64,000 bases of DNA. Origin: Pedobacter glucosidilyticus. Lineage in GTDB: Bacteria; Bacteroidota; Bacteroidia; Sphingobacteriales; Sphingobacteriaceae. Below are positions 44,465 through 50,436 of the stretch, in pieces (within the stretch, counting starts at the first letter, position 1; each line of letters begins with the position of its first letter). The notes beneath the pieces are model-generated. The model did no database searches and was not told where the DNA came from. It worked only from the letters and a program-made list of their open reading frames with translations. The translations under genes and the position numbers were made by a program. The DNA lies in assembly GCF_002483235.1 (NCBI RefSeq), contig NZ_DLHN01000019.1:16464-80463 (forward strand), read 5' to 3'.

Positions 44465-44497
44465 AATTGTCTCCCGATAGCTATCGGGACAACAATT
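44465..44497. repeat. Extended palindrome between ahcY and its terminator
   Basis: A perfect 18-bp palindrome (TCCCGATAG/CTATCGGGA, 44472-44489) is flanked by AATTGT and ACAATT arms, so the whole region 44465-44497 can fold on either strand. It has no T-run of its own. It could be a REP-like dispersed element. No second copy was noticed in this window. Confidence 0.6.
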
Positions 44498-44504
44498 AAA
44501 AATA

Positions 44505-45821
44505 TTAATAGCGGTATGCGTCTGATTTGAACGGACCTTGAACCGTAACACCAATATATTCTGCTTGGTCTTGACGAAGTTCTTCTAACTCGACGCCGAT
44601 TTTTGCTAAGTGCAAACGAGCTACTTTTTCGTCTAATGTTTTTGGTAAAACATAAACTTTATTTTCGTAAGCCGCAGCGTTTGTAAATAACTCTATTTGC
44701 GCTAAAGTTTGGTTGGTAAAGGAGTTAGACATTACAAATGATGGGTGACCAGTTGCGCAACCTAAATTTACTAAACGACCTTCTGCTAAAACGATAACGT
44801 CTTTACCATCAATGGTATATTTATCTACTTGTGGTTTAATTTCGATTTTGGTATCGCCATAGTTTTCGTTTAACCAAGCCATGTCAATCTCGTTATCAAA
44901 GTGGCCAATGTTACAAACGATAGCTTTATCTTTTAAAGCTTTAAAATGCTCGCCTCTAACGATGTCTTTGTTACCAGTTGCTGTTACCACGATGTCTGCT
45001 TCTTTGATAGCAGTAGCTAATTTCTTAACCTCGAAACCCTCCATTGCAGCTTGTAAAGCACAAATTGGGTCTATTTCTGTAACGATAACTCTTACACCTG
45101 CATTTCGTAAAGAATCTGCAGAACCTTTACCTACATCGCCATAACCGCAAACAACAGCTACTTTACCAGCCATCATCACATCGGTAGCTCTGCGGATTGC
45201 GTCTACTAAAGACTCGCGACAGCCGTATTTATTATCGAATTTTGATTTAGTAACAGAATCATTAATGTTGATTGCCGGCATTGGAAGTGTGCCTTTTTTA
45301 ACGCGATCATGTAAGCGTAAAACACCTGTAGTTGTTTCTTCTGAGATTCCTTTGATACCAGCTGCTAGTTCAGGATATTTATCTAAAACCATATTGGTTA
45401 AATCGCCACCGTCATCTAAAATCATGTTTAGAGGTTCACGGTTTTCGCCAAAGAATAAGGTTTGCTCTATACACCAATCAAACTCTTCTGCATTCATCCC
45501 TTTCCATGCGTAAACAGGAATTCCGGCAGCAGCAATTGCAGCAGCAGCGTGGTCTTGAGTGGAGAAAATGTTACAAGAAGACCAAGTAACATCTGCACCT
45601 AATTCTACTAAAGTTTCAATTAAAACTGCAGTTTGGATGGTCATGTGTAAGCATCCTGCAATTCTTGCTCCTTTTAAAGGTTTGCTTGCGCCAAACTCTT
45701 CTCTAAGAGCCATTAAACCTGGCATTTCTGCCTCGGCTAATTCAATTTCTTTTCTTCCCCATTCGGCCAAGGAAATATCCTTCACTTTGTAAGGTACGTA
45801 AGTTGTCTCTACTGATGACAT
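44505..45821 (-). CDS. ahcY: Adenosylhomocysteinase
   Basis: AhcY hydrolyses S-adenosylhomocysteine to adenosine and homocysteine, keeping methylation reactions running. The 438 residues show ARIAGCLHMTIQTAVLIETL, SSCNIFSTQDHAAAAIAA, NAININDSVTKSKFDN-like substrate segments, the NAD-binding VVCGYGDVGKGSADSL and the C-terminal DKVARLHLAKIGV and KSDAYRY ending. It is probably monocistronic, with a strong consensus promoter. Confidence 0.97.
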   Translation of the reverse strand: MSSVETTYVPYKVKDISLAEWGRKEIELAEAEMPGLMALREEFGASKPLKGARIAGCLHMTIQTAVLIETLVELGADVTWSSCNIFSTQDHAAAAIAAAGIPVYAWKGMNAEEFDWCIEQTLFFGENREPLNMILDDGGDLTNMVLDKYPELAAGIKGISEETTTGVLRLHDRVKKGTLPMPAININDSVTKSKFDNKYGCRESLVDAIRRATDVMMAGKVAVVCGYGDVGKGSADSLRNAGVRVIVTEIDPICALQAAMEGFEVKKLATAIKEADIVVTATGNKDIVRGEHFKALKDKAIVCNIGHFDNEIDMAWLNENYGDTKIEIKPQVDKYTIDGKDVIVLAEGRLVNLGCATGHPSFVMSNSFTNQTLAQIELFTNAAAYENKVYVLPKTLDEKVARLHLAKIGVELEELRQDQAEYIGVTVQGPFKSDAYRY

Positions 45822-45843
45822 AGTTTTTTTATTTTGTGAGCTG

Positions 45844-45875
45844 CAAAGATACCGCTTAGACGGATGAAATTCAAA
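45844..45875 (-). promoter_or_regulatory. Consensus promoter of ahcY
   Basis: On the minus strand TTTG (45872-45875), exactly 20 bases, then TATCTTTG (45844-45851) give a full match to the Bacteroidota TTTG-N20-TAnnTTTG consensus, 22 bases before the start codon. Confidence 0.8.
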
Positions 45876-45963
45876 TGGTTAATGGTAATGAGATTGTTAA
45901 GATTGTAAAAACATATTTTATTATAAATTTTTCAATTTATGTTATCTAAATACTACTTATCTT

Positions 45964-45971
45964 TACATTTG
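45964..45971 (+). promoter_or_regulatory. Possible -7 box of the HicB/HicA-like pair
   Basis: TACATTTG matches TAnnTTTG exactly and lies 23 bases before the HicB-like start codon. No TTG box is evident upstream. Confidence 0.5.
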
Positions 45972-45994
45972 AAAGCTTATAGAAATAAATAAAA

Positions 45995-46378
45995 ATGTCT
46001 GAAACTAAACAAGAATTCATTAATCTTATTCATAATAGTAAATTAAAAAAGATTAATGCAAAACTAAAAGCGATTGATTTAATTGATGGCAATTTTCATA
46101 TTTGTTATATACCTTCATTGAAACTTAGCGCATATGGTTCTACCTCATCTGAAGCATTTAAAATGATGAAGAATATAGTTATTCCAGATTTTTGTGAAAC
46201 TCTTATGTCTCAAGAGAAAAACAAAATTTTAAGTGAACTTAAAGCTTTAGGGTGGTCTCAAAGTCCATTTTTCAAAACTGAACTTTGTAAATCAGCACAT
46301 ATTGACAAAGAAGGAATCTTACGTGACTTTGATTTATCTGAAAACACTGAATTAAGAGAACGATTAATGACAGTGTGA
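45995..46378 (+). CDS. HicB-like antitoxin candidate
   Basis: A 127-residue protein with a short beta-strand core (AIDLIDGNFHICYIPSLKLS, then AYGSTSSEAFKMMKN) resembling the partial-RNase H fold of HicB antitoxins, followed by a polar C-terminal part. The HicB assignment is weak by itself. It gains support from the next gene, which starts five bases after the stop and looks HicA-like. Antitoxin first is the less common but known order. The HTH usually seen at the C-terminus of HicB is not recognisable. Confidence 0.5.
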   Translation: MSETKQEFINLIHNSKLKKINAKLKAIDLIDGNFHICYIPSLKLSAYGSTSSEAFKMMKNIVIPDFCETLMSQEKNKILSELKALGWSQSPFFKTELCKSAHIDKEGILRDFDLSENTELRERLMTV

Positions 46379-46383
46379 TTACA

Positions 46384-46620
46384 ATGGGAAACAATAGACC
46401 TATAAAAACAAAATGTTGGATTAAATTTTTAGAATTTAAAAACTGCAAATACATCTCAACTGAAGCCTCACATGATAAATGGAAATGTCCTGGATGCTTA
46501 AGATCTATTATTCACAGGCAAAAAGATAAAGAAATACCTGCTTTCCATATAAATTCTAATTTAATAACAATGGGAATATCAAAAGATGAATTTTTGGAAT
46601 GGATTAAGGAAAATTGTTAA
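46384..46620 (+). CDS. HicA-like toxin candidate
   Basis: A 78-residue basic protein starting MGNNRPIKTKCWIKFLEFKN. It keeps the HicA-like pattern of a helix (CWIKFLEFKNCKYI), a conserved histidine in TEASHDKW, a strand after a turn (RSIIHRQKDKEIPAFHINSN) and a final helix SKDEFLEWIKENC. HicA toxins are small double-stranded-RNA-binding-fold mRNA ribonucleases with such a histidine. The extra CPGC pair is unusual for HicA. A GTG start nine bases upstream is possible; the ATG is favoured. Confidence 0.5.
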   Translation: MGNNRPIKTKCWIKFLEFKNCKYISTEASHDKWKCPGCLRSIIHRQKDKEIPAFHINSNLITMGISKDEFLEWIKENC

Positions 46621-46640
46621 TATAAATTTTAGATAATTTA

Positions 46641-46742
46641 TTAACTTCTTTTTTTGAAATATCCAATTAAATAAATCATCCGTACAATCTTCAACACCGC
46701 CACAGCTTCTCTCAAAAAAACCCTGATATTATCGGTATTCAC
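46641..46742 (-). CDS. Tiny ORF overlapping the HigA-type antitoxin gene
   Basis: A 33-codon frame starts at GTG 46742, overlapping the TGA stop of the upstream antitoxin gene as GTGA, and ends at TAA 46641. The peptide has a charged start (NTDNIRVFLREAVAVLKIVR) and a hydrophobic stretch MIYLIGYF before a basic end FKKRS. The overlap is typical of translational coupling. Whether it is expressed is not known. Confidence 0.35.
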   Translation of the reverse strand: MNTDNIRVFLREAVAVLKIVRMIYLIGYFKKRS

Positions 46743-46996
46743 TTTTTTTTAGCCTGCGCAAGATTATAATTTTCTTGTGCTCTTAACCAAAAATCAAGAC
46801 TTGTATTAAAAGCTTTGGCGAGTTTTAATGCCATTTCAAGACTAATACTCTGCTTATGATTGATGATGGTAGATAAAGTTTTACTAATTTCTAACCCAGC
46901 AGCAACTTCTTCCAAAGTCAGTTTGTTACTGGTTTCTTCTCTCAATTCCTCTATGGTTTCTTTTATTAATTCCCCCGGATGTGCTGGCGCAAACAT
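46739..46996 (-). CDS. HigA-family antitoxin (HTH XRE type)
   Basis: The start at ATG 46996 (MFAPAHPGELIKETIEEL) gives 85 residues. The sequence contains a helix-turn-helix: LTLEEVAAGLEISKTLSTII then NHKQSISLEMALKLAKAFNT, and ends with the family motif SLDFWLRAQENYNLAQAKKK. HigA antitoxins bind their own promoter and neutralise an adjacent HigB toxin. No intact toxin lies next to it: upstream on the same strand is a second antitoxin gene, and downstream there is only a tiny ORF. Confidence 0.88.
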   Translation of the reverse strand: MFAPAHPGELIKETIEELREETSNKLTLEEVAAGLEISKTLSTIINHKQSISLEMALKLAKAFNTSLDFWLRAQENYNLAQAKKK

Positions 46997-47033
46997 GGTC
47001 ATAATTTCTAAATTTAATGGTAATCAAATCCTA

Positions 47034-47393
47034 TTAAACGTTTGCGTTAAAGAATACCACAGTAGGGATACCAAGTTTATGGTGTAAAATATTAGCTATA
47101 CGCAATGTTATTTCCCTTTTACCGCTTAGTATAGAAGATACGTAGCTTTTAGACCCAATATAAGGCTGTAGGTCTTTATTCTTTAATCCTAATTCTTCCA
47201 TCTTCAATTTTATAGCTTCTATGGGATTGGGGCTGGCTATTGGATAATGCTTATCCTCATAATTACTGATAAGTAACCCTAATAATTCAGCTTCTGCAAA
47301 ATCAGGACTGCTAGGTTCAGCATCAAAAATTATGTCTAGCCTCTCTAAGGCTTTATTATAATCGCTTTCTGTTTTTAAAATTGTCCAATTCAT
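47034..47393 (-). CDS. HigA-type antitoxin with C-terminal HTH (COG5499-like)
   Basis: A 119-residue protein with an N-terminal segment ALERLDIIFDAEPSSPDFAE, AELLGLLISNYEDKHYPI and a C-terminal helix-turn-helix LGLKNKDLQPYIGSKSYVSS then ILSGKREITLRIANILHHKL. This two-part layout is that of COG5499 antitoxins, which follow a HigB toxin gene. The broken higB frame lies directly upstream and overlaps it by 38 bases, so this is the antitoxin of a degraded higBA locus. Confidence 0.85.
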   Translation of the reverse strand: MNWTILKTESDYNKALERLDIIFDAEPSSPDFAEAELLGLLISNYEDKHYPIASPNPIEAIKLKMEELGLKNKDLQPYIGSKSYVSSILSGKREITLRIANILHHKLGIPTVVFFNANV

Positions 47394-47701
47394 TTTTATA
47401 GCTTATAGTTTCTACATCTATTTTATTGTAATCTTTATGTGTACCAAACCAGATGATAAAAATTTGTTTGGTGTAAAAGTTAATCTTAATAACTAATCTA
47501 CAATTATTGCCTTTTATATTGAAAACAACTCTGTTATTTGCTACTACACTTGCATGCTTATAAACGGCCTTTAACTCATTAAAATTGCTAAAATCACTTT
47601 CTCTTTTCAGAATACCAAAGTTCTATAGGCTTTTTAGCATCAGGATACTCAGTATAAAAATCAATTAAGGTGCTACGCTTTATGATGTTAAAATGATTCA
47701 T
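47356..47701 (-). pseudogene. higB: higB-type toxin gene broken by a single-base frameshift
   Basis: On the minus strand an ATG at 47701 opens a frame (MNHFNIIKRSTLIDFYTEYP, then DAKKPIELWYSEKRK) that stops at TGA 47595-47597. The frame shifted by one base continues at once with SDFSNFNELKAVYKHASVVA and NNRVVFNIKGNNCRLVIKIN, then IFIIWFGTHKDYNKIDVETI, up to TAA 47356-47358. Together these are a full HigB toxin (about 114 residues) with one extra base, in an A-rich spot near 47600. The total length, 346, is three times 115 plus one. Either the toxin is inactivated or there is a sequence error. It overlaps the antitoxin gene, as intact higBA pairs often do. Confidence 0.8.
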
Positions 47702-47809
47702 CTACGCAAAAATAAAAAAAGTTTACAAATTGTAAACAAAGGTTTTGGTTAAAGCTTAAAGTAAATCTATAATGATCCAATTTTTATGACAAAGCCTTGA
47801 TATGCTTTA

Positions 47810-47840
47810 TTGTTAGCATTTGGTTAAAAGCTTAATTTTG
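47810..47840 (+). promoter_or_regulatory. Consensus promoter of the bacilliredoxin gene
   Basis: TTG (47810-47812), exactly 20 bases, then TAATTTTG (47833-47840) match the Bacteroidota consensus. The predicted start leaves a leader of about 40 bases before the ATG at 47890. Confidence 0.75.
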
Positions 47841-47889
47841 TGCTTGTAAAAAGAAAAATCTTAATTCGTAAATCGTAAATACAAAGAAA

Positions 47890-48300
47890 ATGTATCCAGA
47901 ATATTTAGTTGCCCCAATGAGAACCGACTTAACTAGTGTTGGTTTTGAAGAATTAAAAAATGCTGATGAAGTAAAACAAGCTATAGAAACAGAAGGTACA
48001 ACATTTGTTGTAGTTAACTCTGTTTGTGGTTGTGCTGCTGCAAATGCCCGTCCGGCTGCTAAAATTGCCGTACAGGAAGGCAAAAAGCCTAGTAAAATTG
48101 TAACTGTTTTTGCCGGAATGGAGAAAGACGCTGTAGATGCTGCTCGTAATTACATGTTGCCTTACCCGCCATCATCGCCATCAATGGCTTTGTTTAAAGA
48201 TGGTAAATTGGTTCACATTATAGAAAGACATCAAATTGAAGGTCGCCCAGCACAAATGATAGCAGATAATTTGATTGGTGCTTTTGAACAATATTGTTAA
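47890..48300 (+). CDS. BrxA/BrxB-type bacilliredoxin
   Basis: A 136-residue thioredoxin-fold protein of the BrxA/BrxB (YphP/YqiW) family, with the characteristic CGC motif at residues 46-48 in VVVNSVCGCAAANARPA. Bacilliredoxins remove bacillithiol from mixed disulfides in Firmicutes. Many Bacteroidota encode the protein, so a similar thiol-repair role is likely but unproven. The C-terminal QIEGRPAQMIADNLIGAFEQ is also typical. It has its own promoter and terminator. Confidence 0.93.
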   Translation: MYPEYLVAPMRTDLTSVGFEELKNADEVKQAIETEGTTFVVVNSVCGCAAANARPAAKIAVQEGKKPSKIVTVFAGMEKDAVDAARNYMLPYPPSSPSMALFKDGKLVHIIERHQIEGRPAQMIADNLIGAFEQYC

Positions 48301-48306
48301 TTCCTT

Positions 48307-48349
48307 AAAAGAGAATGTCTCAAAAATTGCATTGGAGACATTCTCTTTT
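48307..48349. terminator. Strong bidirectional terminator
   Basis: A perfect 15-bp stem AAAAGAGAATGTCTC/GAGACATTCTCTTTT with a 13-base loop lies between the bacilliredoxin stop and the convergent kinase stop, so it can serve both transcripts. Confidence 0.88.
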
Positions 48350-48351
48350 CA

Positions 48352-50325
48352 TTAACATTTTCCCTTCTTTAAAGTAAAGCTAAAAGTAGTTCCTACTCCT
48401 TCTATACTATTTACTTCAATTTTACCGCCGTTACTTTCTATAAACTCTTTACAGATGATCAATCCTAATCCTGTACCCTTTTCGTTTTGAGTACCACTTG
48501 TACTTGAAGAGTCGGCAGTAAAGATTTTCTCTAATCTTGCTTTAGCAATACCAACGCCACTATCGGTAATAAAAAACTTAAAATTATCTTTTTCTTCTTG
48601 AGATTTTAAAGTTATTTTACCACCATTGGGAGTAAACTTTACTGCATTTGAAATTAGATTTCTTATGATAAAATTGAAATGATTTTTATCAGCCAAAACA
48701 CATATTTCTTCATTAATCTGATTATCAACAACTACCCGTTTTTCTTGAATCAATTGCTGTAAAAAATCTAAAGTTTGCTTAATAGGTGTTGCGCAATTAA
48801 AATCCTCTAGCGTAATTTTAGCTCCTCTTATTTGGCTGTAGCCCCAATGTAATAATTTATCTAAAGTTTCTAATGCGGTTTCAGATTGATGGATAACACG
48901 ATCTATCATATTGCTCTTTTCATGCTCTGATATATTGTTCTCTTTGATGAGACTTAAAATCCCTAGAGTTGACACATAGGCACTTCTTAGATCATGACCT
49001 ATAATAGAAAATATCCTGTCTTTAATTTGATTGCTCTCAAACAATTTGTCTTTATTGATAACATTTTGCCTGTTTAGAATTCTAATGCGATAATAAGAAT
49101 AGGCAAAAACAATCATAGAGAGGAACGCAATCACCAGAAGAATAATACTTAAATTACGTTGCTTGGTTCTTGTTTCATTAATTTGATTAAGCAGTTTTAC
49201 TTGCTCTTGTGTTTTCTCTAATTCATACTTATCCTTAATGCCTGAAATTTCTCTCTCACGCTCTTTAACATTCAGCTTCATAGCTGCTTCATAATACTCT
49301 TCTGTATATTTTTGAGCATTTTTATAATCTTGCTGCTTTAAATAATTACTCCTTAAACCTTCTAAAATCTCAACCTCCAAATCAATAACTCCCATTTCCC
49401 GCGATTTATCCAGTGCTTTTAAGGCTTCTTGGTTACTTTTATCATAATCACCAATAAAATAATAAGCAACAGAAATATTCTGCATGTTTTTTAAAATTCC
49501 TTCTGGATAATTATTATCTAAGGAAACCTTATAAGATTGTTGATAATAATCTAAGGCTTTTTTATATTCTTTTTTCTCTTTATAAACTAAGCCAATATTC
49601 ATCAGTGCAGAAGCGTGTGCAGATATTTTAGATTTTTGCCCTTTTGTTAAGTTACTTACTCTTTTAAACATTTCTAAAGCATCGTCCAATTTTCCTTGTT
49701 CTGCAAATGCTATAGCCATATTATTTACAATATCTAACTCAAAATCTTTATCTTTTACTTCTTTATTTAAAGAGTCGGCAATTTTACAGTATTTAAGTGC
49801 GCTTTTAAAATCATGAATTTGTATATGTATAGCGCTTAATTTAATGTAAGCGTTAATCATACCAGATTTATTTTTTAATTTTTCAAAAATATTTAAAGAT
49901 GAAAATGCATTTGCCGCTGACTTTGTAAAATCGCCCTTACGCCCATAAATTACAGTTAACAATCCATAAGCCCTTGCCAGATTAAGCTCATCTTTTTGCT
50001 TTTTAGCAGAAGCGGCGGCGGCATTAGCGTAAACCAATGCTTCTGATAAATCTCCATGCACACTTAATAAATTAGCCATATTATGGTTCAGGATAGTCTC
50101 GCCTATTAAAAAGTTGTTCTTTTTCGTATAGTAAAGAGCTTTATTAAAATACAATCTTACGGAGTCCATTTTATTAGGCCCAAAAGACTTCATCATCATA
50201 ATGTGTGCATTTACCACCAATGAATCATTATCAGAAGTGTTTATTACCTTTTTATAATGATTAATATCAATCCCCTGAAAGAGTAATAGATGAAAGTATA
50301 TTAAGATTAGGTATATATGACTCAT
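48352..50325 (-). CDS. TPR-containing sensor histidine kinase
   Basis: A 657-residue kinase. A hydrophobic N-terminus is followed by about six tetratricopeptide repeats (residues about 50-345; for example SALMNIGLVYKEKKEYKKAL then DYYQQSYK), a coiled coil, one transmembrane helix (about 392-412) and then a HisKA region with histidine 444 in SIIGHDLRSAY, an HATPase domain with FIIRNLISNAVKFTPNGGKI, ITDSGVGI and KGTGLGLIICKEF. The TPR part is predicted to be periplasmic and could sense a peptide or protein. The single-domain regulator at 36150 is a possible but unlinked partner. Confidence 0.93.
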   Translation of the reverse strand: MSHIYLILIYFHLLLFQGIDINHYKKVINTSDNDSLVVNAHIMMMKSFGPNKMDSVRLYFNKALYYTKKNNFLIGETILNHNMANLLSVHGDLSEALVYANAAAASAKKQKDELNLARAYGLLTVIYGRKGDFTKSAANAFSSLNIFEKLKNKSGMINAYIKLSAIHIQIHDFKSALKYCKIADSLNKEVKDKDFELDIVNNMAIAFAEQGKLDDALEMFKRVSNLTKGQKSKISAHASALMNIGLVYKEKKEYKKALDYYQQSYKVSLDNNYPEGILKNMQNISVAYYFIGDYDKSNQEALKALDKSREMGVIDLEVEILEGLRSNYLKQQDYKNAQKYTEEYYEAAMKLNVKEREREISGIKDKYELEKTQEQVKLLNQINETRTKQRNLSIILLVIAFLSMIVFAYSYYRIRILNRQNVINKDKLFESNQIKDRIFSIIGHDLRSAYVSTLGILSLIKENNISEHEKSNMIDRVIHQSETALETLDKLLHWGYSQIRGAKITLEDFNCATPIKQTLDFLQQLIQEKRVVVDNQINEEICVLADKNHFNFIIRNLISNAVKFTPNGGKITLKSQEEKDNFKFFITDSGVGIAKARLEKIFTADSSSTSGTQNEKGTGLGLIICKEFIESNGGKIEVNSIEGVGTTFSFTLKKGKC

Positions 50326-50405
50326 GTATTCAATTTAAAGCTGTAATATAAATAGGATATAAATTCTTTACAAATGAAACTACAATAGTTTTAACTCAAT
50401 TTAAA

Positions 50406-50413
50406 TATCTTTG
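50406..50413 (+). promoter_or_regulatory. -7 box of the M1 peptidase gene
   Basis: TATCTTTG matches TAnnTTTG exactly and lies 23 bases before the ATG at 50437. No TTG box is seen at the usual distance. Confidence 0.55.
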
Positions 50414-50436
50414 CAACTTCACTAACTAAAATTCAC

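Noticed and set aside
47356..47701. Programmed ribosomal frameshift in higB
   Set aside because: The break has no clear slippery heptamer or supporting structure, and a single extra A in an A-rich run explains it more simply.
47832..48083. Minus-strand ORF antisense to the bacilliredoxin gene
   Set aside because: It overlaps the conserved CGC coding region and has no recognisable features.
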